64,000 nt of DNA from Symsagittifera roscoffensis (GCF_963678635.1 NC_087062.1:43660395-43724394); one strand, 5' to 3'. Shown: positions 43,135-54,471, numbered from the stretch's first letter. Numbers and translations: made by a program. The notes: generated by a model from the sequence alone, not told the origin.

Positions 43135-43855
43135 GACTAATAATGGTTAGTGTTAGTTGAATTTATTAGTTAAATATTGAATTCATATTACCTAATCGTC
43201 GTCGAAGAAGCCATGGGGGAAGACTTGTGGATGATATCAGTTGAGTTAGTAGTTAAGCTAACAAACGAATGATGTGTTTAGTTTGCAAAAGTGGCCAAAG
43301 CAATTCAAATTATGTTACGTTCTGCAGTGTGAGGTGATTGCTCATACGGTGTGTTTTGAATTAGGCTATATAATTTGTGATTGTAGGGAGTTTTATATAG
43401 GAAATGGCGTATGGGGTTTTCGACGGGCTGAAGGAACTCATCAGGGACAATTAATGGGCGGGATCCGTCTACGTTTAGGAGTTTGTTTAGTGGGCAGAAG
43501 ATATACATCTGAGTGATGGAATCATAATTTCGGAGAATGCCTTGTAGGTTAGTGTCATTAATACAATAGGTGAAATTAAGTAAAAATGGTGAAGTTTATT
43601 TAGAGTTAATGTATTGATATCTATGGTGAGGTTGTCGCGCTGGTGTATTGTGAGTGTAGTGATGTTGGATGAACTGGTAGTAAATGTACGTGTGTGTTTG
43701 CTTAATTCGTAACATGACTTCGTGTGAACAGTGCAAATCACGTTATTTGGGTGTGAGGAAATGAAAGGTTAGTGAAAAATGGTTGAATTTGTTAAGTAAT
43801 ACTTAGTGCTGCAGAGATGATTTTGTCGTATTTTTTATTTAGTCAATCTTTCTAA
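43135..43855 (-). repeat. Segment S, copy 1
   Basis: Copy of segment S directly downstream of envelope copy 1, with frames at 43,487-43,741 and 43,305-43,508. It has the same neighbour relation as copy 3, so env-S is one duplicated block. Confidence 0.65.
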
Positions 43856-43961
43856 GATGTAGTAGAGCCATCCTAGAAAGGCAAGCAGTTCGTTTTTAAA
43901 ATTTACAAAATTAAAATTAATTATTGCGGAGATATATCTTGTGGTCTATATTTTTCGTCAT

Positions 43962-45970
43962 TTAGGTAAATGTAACTTTTATATCTTTAAAATATCCGCT
44001 ATAGTCTTGTGCGTATATGTCTGAAAAGCCTGCTGTTTCTGCAAGTTTGCGTAGGTTTTGATCTATGGGTTGTCGTTGGATTGTGTCCATTTTTGTGAGT
44101 AATTCTTGAAATTGTTGTTTTCGAATGTGATGTTGAGTGTCTGATTTAGATTTTATGCCGATTGTTTGGAAATCAATATTGGGATAGCGGGCAATAGCTC
44201 TAATGCTTTCTGGTGAAAGTTTTTTGAGTGGTTGCTTGAATGTTAGGCATGGTGTGAAAAGATAGTATTTATCTTCATCATGGTTTGATTGTACTACATT
44301 GTGGCTTTTTTCTGATCCACATGGCACTGCTGTATCCCATGAATAAGTTCTGCGGGAGAAGGTATCAACAAAATGTACTTTATTTTTGTAGAATATTGGG
44401 ATTCTCTTATAGCATCTTTTGTCTTCGAAAACATACAAAGGTGATACTTTTTTGGTACAGGTGTAATACCATAATTTATTTCCTTCGTAGTCAAAAAAAT
44501 TTGATCTGTTTCCTGAAAATAAATATCCTGCATAAGGAATTTTTAGTACTGCTAGCGCAAAGTATGTAAAATTTGTGAGCGTTCAAGTTCGCATAATTGA
44601 TGGAGTGTTTCAAGTTCTGTCAAAGACACTTCCTGAAAGATTCTACTTATTGTGGAATCTAATTTTTTGTCTAAGTGTATGCCATAGTGGATTACGCCAA
44701 AATGAGTGTTGTTCATAAGTGATAATTCTTGCAAGCGTGTACTGTCTGTGTCTTGTGGTCTTAATTTTCCACCGTTTCTTCATGTATTCTTTTGAAATTT
44801 TACTGTGACATATGATTTTTTGTGGTTGAATGAGATGCAGCCATTTGATGTATTATTATTTTTCCTGTATTCATGTCGAAACCGTCTTCGTATTCGACAA
44901 GAATTTCTGAATATTGTGTTTTGTAAAGTGGTTTGGTGTATTTACATGCTAGTTCCGTTTCTGGGTATAATTGGAAACGTGTCAATTTATTTTCTATTTT
45001 ATGGTTGTTTCTAAATTTATAATTACTTTGTCTAATTTGGTCAGATTTTACATATTCAAATGAGATTGATTCGATAAAACATTTTTGATGAAATTTTATC
45101 ATTCTAACGTGTATTTTTGCTACTTGAAATGTTGTACAGGTGTCTTTAGGGAACCAAATTATTGTTGCTTGTGTGCGCGTAGTAGGGTCGCAATATCCTT
45201 GGTCGTTATTGCAAGGGAGTCTGATTACTTGATAAATTATAGTGTCATTTTTTAAATCACGTGTTAGTTGTACTTTTTCAACTTGTATTTTCCATTCAAA
45301 AAAAATTATCTTGGTATCCTATATTTTTTGTATCTGCTTTACAATTTGAGGGATTGTTTATTCCAATGTGTGGTATCCAATTTTTATCAAGGATATCATA
45401 TGTTAATCTTCCATGTGCTCCGTGAAAGGGGAAATTGTTATCTAGTCTTATATGACCTTGGTATTCTTCAAGTTCGGCTTGATGGGCTGAGTCTGCAAAA
45501 ACTTGAAAATTTACAAGTTTCCTGTTTGTGCCTTTGTTTAATGTGATAATAAGTTTTTTAAGTTCGTTTTTGCGATCTTCAGGGCTGAGTTGCAATAGTC
45601 TTTCGATGTTACTTTGGTAGAATGATTCATGGTCTAATCTGTTTATATTTCCGTTTGAAACTTGTGAACAATGTACATTCTTTTCGGAAAATGTTGCTGT
45701 GAATTTATATCCTACTAGTGTTGTAGCTCTATCTTTTGAGTAAAATGTTGCTATTACATGTGTTGTTTCGGTTGATTGTGGTTCCGATTCCTATTGAGTG
45801 ACTTGGTTTATTGCATATTTGAGTAATGTTTTTTTTTCACTTTCTTCACAGTCATAATGCGTGACTAGTAAATCCTGGGGTGCAGTTCGGGGTGAAGGAT
45901 TGTTGGGATCAGGTTTTGAGAAATTGAAAAAGAAAACAGTATGAAAAATTATTATCTTTAAAGTATACAT
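43962..45970 (-). pseudogene. env: Element IV envelope, copy 1 (class III, chuvirus-like)
   Basis: The start codon at 45,970 opens a hydrophobic signal peptide (MYTLKIIIFHTVFFFNFS). The ectodomain follows: a stop at 45,791-45,793, long open piece 45,296-45,595, frameshift in a T run near 45,300, then 44,800-45,102, 44,552-44,734 and 43,962-44,438. Diagnostic motifs: LHQLCELERSQIL (~44,580), CYKRIPIFYKNKVHFVDTF then RRTYSWDTAVPCG (~44,340-44,410), YYLFTPCLTF (~44,265). The LCELER and CY-x-RIPI...FVD...R-x-TY...C pattern is that of gB-like class III glycoproteins in chuviruses, captured by some animal retroelements. Envelope would mediate membrane entry; this copy is broken. Family call is from memory of motifs. 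Confidence 0.62.
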
Positions 45971-46236
45971 GTGTATGATAGTCCTGAATATGGATTATAA
46001 AAGGTGATATATCCTATTGTATTTTTTGTGTATCTATCGTATTTGTAGATTACTTCTGTGGTTTTAAACGGGGGAGGTAAAGGTTGAGCTGCTACATTTG
46101 GAGGTTCTAGAGGTAAGAGACGGTGAACTTTACTGTTAAGTTTTACTGTGATTACGAATTTTAATGTCAAGTTGTCTTGTCTAAGTATTTGTATATTGTG
46201 GTCTTGAATATCTTTGTTAAAGTCCTGTCGATATTC
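45971..46236 (-). pseudogene. Short frame between Pro-rich ORF and envelope
   Basis: 45,958-46,170 encodes LKFVITVKLNSKVHRLLPLE and a PLPPPFKTTEVIYKYDRY stretch, in a different frame from the envelope start that it overlaps. It probably continues the upstream Pro-rich frame after a break. No domain recognised. Confidence 0.4.
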
Positions 46237-46239
46237 TAA

Positions 46240-47142
46240 TCAATTTAATGCCCAGTTGTGTAATCTGTGACTTTCGTGATGTTTTCCAAATAACGGAGGG
46301 GGTGCTACGAATGTATTCCAATCGAACCGTAGTTGTATGTTATTTGTTGAATTTTCTCTAAATCTGGCGTCGTTAAATATAGGAAAATTTGGAGGAATTG
46401 GTGTTTGTGAAATTGGAGTTAAAGAAGGTGTTGAGGGAATTGAAAGAGTTTCAGGTAGTGACAAAGATGTGTCAGATGGAGCGTCTATTGGGTCATTTGT
46501 TGAATTTGGTTCGCCTTGGGTGAAAGCTTGTGTCATCCATTATGGGAGATTAGTGGCTGGAGGGTTAAAAGGGTTTTATCTGATTTGTTCAGATGTAGGG
46601 GTTGAACCTAAATAATCTGAGGGAATATTCGATTTGTTTTGTTGTACTGGAATCTATGGGGTACTTTGAATTGTAATACTAGAAAGGTTTATTGGATTTG
46701 TTGTAGGTGATTGAGGTATGCTGAATTGATCTCTGGGGTTTTGTAAATTTCTATTTCGTCGAGGATGAATAATTTGTCTATTGATATCGAGCATGTTTTG
46801 ATTTTGATTTTGGTGTCTTGCTCTATTAAGATCTTGTTTGAGAGGAGGGTATATTCTATATACTGGTTCGTAATGTGGTTCGCTTAGAGGTGCGTGGCGA
46901 GTTACTGGTTCTAGTGATTCGGACAATCCTGCGTGTCTTTCTTCAAATGTGTATAGGTTGTCTTGAAAAGAGATGCGTGCTGATGATTGAGGGTTATTTG
47001 TTTGAATATTTGTTTTTGTTGTTGGAGAATCTTGGGACGTTGTTGGTGGGGATTGATCTGGGGGTTGTTGATTAGTAAAATTGAAAAAAAAAATTGAAAA
47101 TTGTTTAAGAAGAAACTTTGTGTTTACTGTAATATTCTTCAA
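46240..47142 (-). pseudogene. Element IV Pro/Ser/Asn-rich accessory ORF
   Basis: Two open parts, 46,654-47,142 (162 codons) and 46,240-46,536 (98), separated by stops in nearly continuous coding-like sequence. The composition is Pro/Gln/Asn/Ser/Thr-rich (QQPPDQSPPTTSQ; SIPSTPSLTPISQTPIPP), low-complexity and probably disordered. The N-terminus MKNITVNTKFLLKQFSIFFF could be a weak signal or anchor. It lies between integrase and envelope, where complex retroelements place accessory genes. Function unknown. Confidence 0.45.
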
Positions 47143-47252
47143 TAAATAGGATCAAAAGTATCGTTGCTAATGCGAAGGTTACGATAACCTTTTTCATACA
47201 TTTGCATACTGTCATTATGAGGGATGTCAAAAATGTGAGAACATTTAGATAG

Positions 47253-47510
47253 TTAGATAGTTATTTGACCATTTAGATAGTTATTTGAATTATCGTACCT
47301 AAAAAGGTGGTCATGGATTTTGGAGAAGTTTATGTAGATTTGGACTAGGGAAAAAACGATGAAAAAGTTGCAAAAAATTATCAGGGCGAGGATGAATAGT
47401 TCGAAAATGTTGTATATGAAATTTATAAAAGATTTGAAAAATTTGGAAAGGATTGAAAAAAGATTTGAAAGTATGTTACGAATTTTATGATTTGTTTGAG
47501 AAAATAGCAT
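47253..47510 (-). pseudogene. Element IV small ORF with a membrane segment (85 codons)
   Basis: Predominantly hydrophobic. A strong membrane span, FELFILALIIFCNFFIVFSL (~residues 37-56), is followed by a polar tail. Translation shows Lys/Asn-rich N-terminal 25 residues. The frame extends upstream without the Met. It precedes the Pro-rich frame. It may be a single-pass membrane protein or the membrane part of a split gene. AT-richness inflates Phe/Ile/Leu content, so caution is needed. Confidence 0.35.
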
Positions 47511-48480
47511 TTGCAGAAGTCATTTCTTTGTCGAATTATTTGTTATTTTTTGAGGCTATATGCACGTGTGGTCGGATTGCTTATTGATTTTTTGACAAGT
47601 GATTTGAATTTTGTTAATTTTTGAGAGGGGAATGTTTGGAGGGCTCCTAAATGTCTTCTTGATTTTGTTGTTATTTATCGGATGATTGGGGGTATCTGAG
47701 AGATATTCGTACTTTAGGCTAAATGATCATATCCTTTTTGTTCTTTAGGCTAATTTAATATTTTTGCCTGAGGTGTTTTTGAGGTCTAAATTGATACAAT
47801 ATTGTTGATCTTTGTACTTCTTGATACGGGAGGGTTTTAACTTTGTAACTTTGTTTATTTCAGGTGTCAATATTTAGTGATTTACCTATTTTTGACCTGG
47901 AGGTCTTTGAGTTATAGTTACAGATTAGCTTGAGGGTAGTTGTTTGTCGGCTAATGAAGTCGTGTTAAAATGAGGTGATGATTCGGAAAAGCTTCTTATT
48001 GGCTGAATTTGAAGTAGTTTGTGCAAATGCTTTTTAGCATGAGTTTTGAGAAAAACATTCGGTCCATGAAAATATCTTCAAGAGGTAAAAATTTTAATGA
48101 ATTCAAAGTAGTTTTGAAATTCAACTCTCTTAAATATTTTAGATTGTGGGATGAATGTTTTGTAGTCTTTTCGTGGCTGATTTCGAAATCGTGATGATTG
48201 TCTATGTGGAGATTTTTTTTCTTTTTGATCTTGTGGTATAATTTTTCTTTTAATTTTCGATTTTTTTTCTATTTCAGGTTTCTTTTTGTTGTCTATGTTT
48301 TTAAATATTTGTTTGAGAAGTTTTTTTTCTTTTTTTATTTAGCTGTTTTTGTATGGTTTGCATATTAGTGTTTTGATTTTGGTTTTGGTTCTGAACTATT
48401 TTGAATGATTTTAAGTCCTGTAAACGAGTATAGTCGAGTAAGTTCTCGAAGTGCGTATTCTTTTGGGTAGTAGGGTAAAA
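47511..48480 (-). other. Degraded end of pol and non-coding region
   Basis: Minus-strand coding traces (Lys/Asn/Gln-rich, KKKKTSQTN-like) just after the integrase C-terminal domain fade into stop-filled AT-rich DNA. No confident feature. Confidence 0.4.
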
Positions 48481-48996
48481 GATTGTTTCGATGTTGAACG
48501 ATTTCTTTTTTGTTCAAGTCTGTAAGTTTATATGTTACCTCAGTAGGTTTATCAATTAATTGATACGGTCGTTTTCGGAATGATTGTAATTTTTTGGAGA
48601 TTCCTTTTTGCGTTGCAAAGTTTGGAATTAAAACTTATGTTTCAATTTTTAAATTTGTAGCTGGGGTAAATCGAGAATTTATTTGGGAATTTATGTTTTG
48701 TCTTTGTAACAGTTTTTTTGTTACTTTCTGTTAAATTTCGTTGCGTTTTTTTGTCTCTGCTTAAAATGCATTTGGTGTGTGTTCCGCAAGCTAATTTTAA
48801 GATTTGCGGATAATGAAAATGGTCTTCACTATGGGTGTCTAGTGGTAAATTGTAACATATTGATTTTTTAGTTGGTTGGCAATAACCTTGTGCATTTTTT
48901 GGAGAATTTGCTGTGAACATTATTGGTTTCCGTGGTTTCTGGTTGAAAACCAATTCATAGGGTGATATTCCTAGGGTTGTTGTGATTTGTGAATTA
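48481..48996 (-). pseudogene. Element IV integrase C-terminal domain
   Basis: 48,642-48,953 encodes MVFNQKPRKPIMFTAN, the P-x-E-x-VF-x-x-x-PR-x-P element after the core, then a Cys/His-containing insert. Below 48,640 another frame encodes GISKKLQSF, PYQLIDKP and YKLTDLNKKEIVQHRNNLLP. This is the SH3-like domain that ends gypsy integrases (K-L-x-P-x-x-x-GP(Y/F)...Y.L......HxxxL.P). A Tyr codon in the link to the core is replaced by a stop (~49,010). Confidence 0.72.
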
Positions 48997-49356
48997 TCAG
49001 ATATATTTAATTATAAGTGGGAAAAATTTTACATCTGTTGACCATTCAGTATATCGTGTGTCATTTCCGTTAATGATACATCTAAGATATTCCTGTAGTG
49101 AGAAGTTGATGCCTTCGATTAAACCATTAGTCCAGGGCGCATGAGATGTACGTGGTTTGTGTTTAATGTTATATAAGTGGCATAGTGTAACGATTTCGTT
49201 GTTCATAAATTCAGTGCCATTGTTTGTAACAAGGATTTCGGGTAAACCGAATTTTGCTATCCAATGTTCATAAAGTGTTGTATATGCATAATAAACATTA
49301 CAATGAGGTACTGGGTTAAGTGCTACGTAGTGTGTGAATGCGTCTACTCTTACCAT
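48997..49356 (-). pseudogene. Element IV integrase catalytic core (Asp to Asn)
   Basis: 119 codons. MVRVDAFTHY (first Asp ~5), then KFGLPEILVTNNGTEF, where the canonical T-D-N-G is T-N-N-G (Asn ~45), then APWTNGLIEGINFSLQEYL (Glu ~81). The second of the three metal-binding acids is therefore lost, and strand transfer would be abolished even without the stops. The Met is internal. The core ends at a TAA where the conserved YN should be. Confidence 0.85.
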
Positions 49357-49433
49357 TATATGTGAGTTTCCTTCTGAGGATGGTGATATTGGTCAATTTG
49401 TATCGATTGAAACCTGTGATTGGAATATCAACT

Positions 49434-49800
49434 TTATGCTTCAAAATCTTGTTTTTCTGCGATTTGTTTTTGATTTGGGTATGGTTTGTTTAATTGACAT
49501 GTTATGCAATCATTGCTTAATACTTTTATCCAAATCGGTGCATTTGGGAAATATACATTTTGTGTAAAATTTGAAAATATTTCTTCTGCTCCTGAGTGTC
49601 TTTTAGTGTGAAAAGAGTGGGAGGTATGAAAAGCTGTAAGCATCATACTTAATGGTAAGCAGGGTACTTTGATATCAAGTGTTTGGTATTCTAGGATATC
49701 GGTGTTTTCATTGATTGAGGTGTCGTTAAATTTTCTGAAGTATCTAAGAAGGCTTATATTTCCTAGTATGGTTGTATCGGCTTTCAGTGGCCTGGTTTTA
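49434..49800 (-). pseudogene. Element IV integrase zinc-binding domain
   Basis: 49,434-49,646 encodes FHTSHSFHTKRHSGAEEIFS then FPNAPIWIKVLSNDCITCQL: an H-x3-H...C-x2-C zinc-binding domain with the usual W-P-x-(M/I) spacing. A glycine expected before HSG is Arg. Followed in another frame by the core. Confidence 0.82.
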
Positions 49801-50354
49801 TATTTGTGCCAAGATTTTAACTGTCTAATGACTGAGTCAAGGTTTTGACGTTTTTGTAAGAGTTCGAAATTAATTTTTTCTGTTTTTGTTAGAAAAATGT
49901 TTTCAATTTCTCTTTTTGATAGAGGTATTGTATCTAGTGGGTCATGAAGGTTAAAAACATGGTTTTTTGTATACTTTGAGTCATCATTTGGTGGGCCTGA
50001 TAAATTTATATTATCAGTGAGTTTTGTTTTCTATTAAGGTTGGTTTTTGCTGTTTGTGGTTTTTAATCCATGAAGCGTATGGTATTGGTTTGAATGTAGA
50101 TTCTCCTAGTAGGTCTACTTCGTAGTGATTGTTTTGAAAATCTAGATATAGTAGAAAATAATGTAGATTATTCCTTTGTGATTAGTCTATGTCAGTTTTT
50201 ACTGCATGTTTGCATTCTTATCTGAGTGAGGTTTCATCTTGTGCAAGGAAAAATTCATTATTTTGTGGTATTTCAACTGTTGCTTTTCTTGTTAACAATT
50301 CACGTGGTGTATTTCTACTGAGAGTATCGGGTAGTGCGAGGTTTTTCCTGTTGT
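49801..50354 (-). pseudogene. Element IV RNase H to integrase linker
   Basis: Fragmentary coding traces on the minus strand (for example LDPLDTIPLSKREIENIF near 49,900) and stops. It forms the tether between RNase H and integrase. Confidence 0.5.
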
Positions 50355-50864
50355 TCAAATTATATGTAAGTATGGATATTTCATTAAAATATGGAATCTG
50401 TAAACTCTATGGTTTCGGTTTGATTGTTGTGTAAAGAGAAAAATTATTGGTTTATGGTCTGTAAACAAAACTGTTGGATGTTTAGATCCGAGTAATAAAA
50501 ATTCATATTCTGTAAGTGTATATATAATAGCTGTGCATTCTCTCAAAAGGGTAGAAAGTCTCAGTTCAGCTTGTGTAAATAGGCTAGATTTTGCTGAAAG
50601 GAGGTTGATTTTATTTGTTCCATTATGAGATTGTAATAATGCTGCTCCGATGCCAAAATCGGAGGCGTCGCACATAGCATAAAATGGTTGATCGGGATTT
50701 GGAATAGTGTTTGATAAATGTTCGGTGAGAAGACTTTTTATCTCTTCCAATCGCTTTTGAGTTTCTCTTGTCCATTCAAAATTATTTTGCTGTCTAAGGC
50801 TGTTGTAAAATGGTCTTAAGTATAGCTGCAGTTTGTATAAATATTCACTAAAGAAGTTTAACAT
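50355..50864 (-). pseudogene. Element IV RNase H (169 codons)
   Basis: The domain is uninterrupted up to the end: MCDASDFGIGAALLQSHNGT (Asp ~66), QAELRLSTLLRECTAIIYTL (Glu ~109), HPTVLFTDHKPIIFLFTQ (Asp ~136), then NRNHRVYRFHILM where a deletion of one residue has occurred relative to the usual R(F/L)...L. The first 50 codons are the RT connection (LYLRPFYNSLRQQNNFEW). The best preserved enzymatic domain of element IV. Confidence 0.88.
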
Positions 50865-50979
50865 TCCAAAAAATTTCTTGTATTTTTTTCTTATTTGAAG
50901 GTTGCTGGAAGTTTTGGATTTCTAATTGATTTCTAAGATTTTAATGGAGTTATAGTCTTTCTTTCTATGATATGTCCAA

Positions 50980-51600
50980 ATAATTTAACAGGTGTTAAAA
51001 AAAAGTGCGATTTATCTGGGGTTGCTTTCTTGTTTTCTTGTAGTAAAATTTGATGATATTTTTCTAAGAATGTAAACTTTTCGTCTTTTGTTTGTGATTG
51101 CATAAAAACATCGTCTAAATATGTAACTGCATTTTAATTAAGTATTAATGGTCTGAAAATTTTACTCATAAATGCTGAAAATGCTGCTGGTCCAATGGAA
51201 TTTCCATAGAATAATCTGTTGAATTCGTATTGTTGATTTCCAATAACAAATTGTGTTAATCGTCGTAATTGTTCTTCTAAAGGAATTTGGTTATATGCAC
51301 TATTCATATCTGCTGTTGTAAAGTATTTACCGTTTTTTTGTGAGAATTACTTGAATTGGTTCGATAGGCCAATTACATTTGGATTCATCAATGATTGAAT
51401 TTAAATATCTTGCAACTAGAACGATTTTCAATGATTCTCCTTTCGCTAAGATGATAACGGGGTTTATAAATGTGTTACCTTTTGGCTGTTCTTCTTTATT
51501 TACTGGAGAGATGATTTCATATTGTTCTAGTGTTTCAAGTTATTGGTTAACTTACTCTTGCAAGTGAATTGGGATTTTACTTGCTCGTTGTTTTTTGAAA
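50980..51600 (-). pseudogene. pol: Element IV reverse transcriptase, downstream copy
   Basis: Minus strand in several frames: TADMNSAYNQ motif A region (~51,290), FYGISIG/AFSAFM motif B (~51,180-51,215, frameshifted here) and YLDDVFMQ motif C (~51,100-51,125, preceded by a stop). This copy leads directly into RNase H, so it is the one continuous with the rest of pol. A near-identical stretch is at 52,740-53,330. Confidence 0.78.
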
Positions 51601-51606
51601 AATGCG

Positions 51607-52713
51607 TCAAGGTGTAGGGGTAAATGTAATGGTAGATTTTTTTCCTACATCAAATTTTGATGTTGCGTAAAATTTTGGGTATTTTAATAGTAGGTCTGCT
51701 AGTTGTTCGAATTCTTTTTGTGTTATCTGAGAATGTTGAAAATTATACATTGTTAGAAATTTTGGCGCTGTTTTTTCGTATATTTTGAAACTTGAAATGT
51801 TGGTTTGAAATAGGTTGTCTTTGTGAAATAGTCTTTGTTTTTCATTGCTCAAAATAATATTAATTGACAATTCTTCATCGAGATTTATTGATTGACATAT
51901 ATCTAATAGTTGTGAAATATTGTTTACTCTATACGCTATTTTTGTGGGAGAAATTGTTGCGTTAGTTTCACAATAACCTAGGAGTCCTATTGGTAAGATT
52001 ATTTTATATGGAGAATTATTATATATATGTAGAGAAATCAGATCAAAGTTTGAGTCTTTCGTGTATTTAATAGATGAAATTGTTACTCGGAAAATTTTGT
52101 GAATTTGTCTGAGTTCAAGGTCAGACATAAAGAGATGTTGTTTGTTTTGCTCTTTATCATATTGGTGAATTTGTTTGATCGAAAACTTATATATGTTTCC
52201 TGATAGTGGTTTCAGGTGTTTTCGTTCCTGATTATATATGGCGTAAAATTTCGAGAAAAATGGTGGTTGTTTGTTTATTCTTTGAAAAAATGTCAAAGAG
52301 GTGTTTTTCATTCTTGTGTATTTATGTTTAATATGATTTTTATTATTTAGGATATTTATTGTTGGCATATATTTAGTATTAAAAGCTATTCCAAGGACTT
52401 TGTGTTTTATATCAGTGATATGGAAGGTTTGTTTAAATGGTTTGCTCATGAGTTTGTTTTGTTCCATTGTTCGAGTGGGAACAAGGAAGAGTTGTATTTT
52501 TCCATAGTTTGTTAAGGTTGAGCCTTGTGAGGTTGCTAGTCTACTTGTTGTTTTGAATGGTATCAATTGTGGATGTAGAGTTTTGATCTCATTCCAGGTG
52601 GGAATGTTTATAAAAAAAGATTCTGCTCCAGAATCGATTGAAAAAACTATTTCAAGTCTGTTGTTTGAAATTGTTTTCATTTTGGACTTTCTAAAAGAAG
52701 TAGAATTTTCCAT
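51607..52713 (-). CDS. Element IV protease ORF, downstream copy (368 codons)
   Basis: The longest frame in element IV. Near the N-terminus, VFSIDSGAESFFINI carries the retropepsin D-S-G (Asp ~27). FKQTFHITDIKHKVLGIAF (~93-111) includes the V-LG-I segment at the protease end. The rest (~115-368) is a long spacer between protease and RT with no recognised domain, ending GKKSTITFTPTP. Retropepsins need ~100 residues, so the spacer is unusual. The start MENSTS is where both copies diverge from upstream sequence. It duplicates 53,380-54,471; here the frame is intact. Confidence 0.72.
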   Translation of the reverse strand: MENSTSFRKSKMKTISNNRLEIVFSIDSGAESFFINIPTWNEIKTLHPQLIPFKTTSRLATSQGSTLTNYGKIQLFLVPTRTMEQNKLMSKPFKQTFHITDIKHKVLGIAFNTKYMPTINILNNKNHIKHKYTRMKNTSLTFFQRINKQPPFFSKFYAIYNQERKHLKPLSGNIYKFSIKQIHQYDKEQNKQHLFMSDLELRQIHKIFRVTISSIKYTKDSNFDLISLHIYNNSPYKIILPIGLLGYCETNATISPTKIAYRVNNISQLLDICQSINLDEELSINIILSNEKQRLFHKDNLFQTNISSFKIYEKTAPKFLTMYNFQHSQITQKEFEQLADLLLKYPKFYATSKFDVGKKSTITFTPTP

Positions 52714-52734
52714 ATTTTTTTTTCAATATTTCCA

Positions 52735-53330
52735 AATAATTTTACAGGTGTTAGAAAAAAGTGCGATTTATCTGGGGCTGCTTTCATGTTTTCTTGTAGT
52801 AAAATTTGATGATATTTTTCTAAGAATGTAAACTTTTCGTCTTTTGTTTGTGATTGCATAAAAACATCGTCTAAATATGTAACTGCATTTTAATTAAGTA
52901 TTAATGGTCTGAAAATTTTACTCATAAATGCTGAAAATGCTGCTGGTCCAATGGAAATTCCATAGAATAATCTGTTGAATTCGTATTGTTGATTTCCAAT
53001 AACAATTTGTGTTAATCGTCGTAATTGTTCATCTAAAGGCATTTGGTTATATGCACTATTCATATCTGCTGTTGTAAAGTATTTACCGTTTTTTTTGTGA
53101 GAATTACTTGAATTGGTTCGATAGGCCAATTACATTTGGATTCATCAATGATTGAATTTAAATATCTTGCAACTAGAACGACTTTCAATGATTCTCCTTT
53201 CGCTAAGATGATAACGGGGTTTATAAATGTGTTACCTTTTGGCTGTTCTTCTTTATTTACTGGAGAGATGATTTCATATTGTTCTAGTGTTTCAAGTTAT
53301 CGGTTAACTTACTCTTGCAAGTGAATTGGG
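52735..53330 (-). pseudogene. pol: Element IV reverse transcriptase, upstream duplicated copy
   Basis: 52,890-53,129 encodes the palm in one frame: FTTADMNSAYNQMPLDEQL (motif A), RLFYGISIGPAAFSAFMSK (motif B), to PLILN before a TAA. 52,677-52,859 continues with MQSQTKDEKFTFLEKYH after the stop that precedes YLDD. It ends in the duplication junction (KLFGNIEKKIWKIPLL), where RT sequence runs out of frame into the start of the next protease copy. Confidence 0.82.
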
Positions 53331-53379
53331 ATTTTACTTGCTCGTTGTTTTTTGAAAAATGCGTCAAGGTGTAGGGGTA

Positions 53380-54471
53380 AATGTAATGGTAGATTTTTTT
53401 TCCTACATCAAATTTTGATGTTGCGTAAAATTTTAGGTATTTTAATAGTAGGTCTGCTAGTTGTTTGAATTCTTTTTGTGTTATCTGAGAATGTTGAAAA
53501 TTATACATTGTTAGAAATTTTGGCGCTGTTTTTTCGTATATTTTGAAACTTGAAATGTTGGTTTGAAATAGGTTGTCTTTGTGAAATAGTCTTTGTTTTT
53601 CATTGCTCAAAATAATATTAATTGACAATTCTTCATCGAGATTTATTGATTGACATATATCTAATAGTTGTGAAATATTGTTTACTCAATACGCTATTTT
53701 TGTGGGAGAAATTGTTGCGTTAGTTTCACAATAACCTAGGAGTCCTATTGGTAAGATTATTTTATATGGAGAATTATTATATATATGTAGAGAAATCAGA
53801 TCAAAGTTTGAGTCTTTCGTGTATTTAATAGATGAAATTGTTACTCGGAAAGTTTTGTGAATTTGTCTGAGTTCAAGGTCAGACATAAAGAGATGTTGTT
53901 TGTTTTGCTCTTTATCATATTGGTGAATTTGTTTGATCGAAAACTTATATATGTTTCCTGATAGTGGTTTCAGGTGTTTTCGTTCCTGATTATATATGGC
54001 GTAAAATTTCGAGAAAAATAGTGGTTGTTTGTTTATTCTTTGAAAAAATGTCAAAGAGGTGTTTTTCATTCTTGTGTATTTATGTTTGATATGATTTTTA
54101 TTATTTCAGATATTTATTGTTGGTATATATTTAGTATTAAAAGCTATTCCAATGACTTTGTGTTTTATATCAGTGATATGGAAAGTTTGTTTAAATGGTT
54201 TGCTCATGAGTTTGTCTTGTTCCATTGTTCGAGTGGGAACAAGGAAGAGTTGTATTTTTCCATAGTTTGTTAAGGTTGATCCTTGTGAGGTTGCTAGTCT
54301 ACTTGTTGTTTTGAATGGTATCAATTGTGGATGTAGAGTTTTGATCTCATTCCAGGTGGGAATGTTTATAAAAAAAGATTCTGCTCCAGAATCGATTGAA
54401 AAAACTATTTCAAGTCTGTTGTTTGAAATTGTTTTCATTTTGGACTTTCTAAAAGAAGTGGAATTTTCCAT
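53380..54471 (-). pseudogene. Element IV protease ORF, upstream copy (broken)
   Basis: Same content as 51,607-52,713, about 1,757 bp away. It is broken into 54,106-54,471 (with the D-S-G protease), 53,686-54,069 and 53,284-53,628 by substitutions creating stops (near 54,105 and 53,686) and one extra T near 53,395. Comparing copies shows that most differences lie in this one. Confidence 0.8.

Noticed and set aside
51379-51567. Plus-strand 62-codon ORF duplicated at 53,136-53,324
   Set aside because: Shadow of the duplicated RT fingers on the minus strand.
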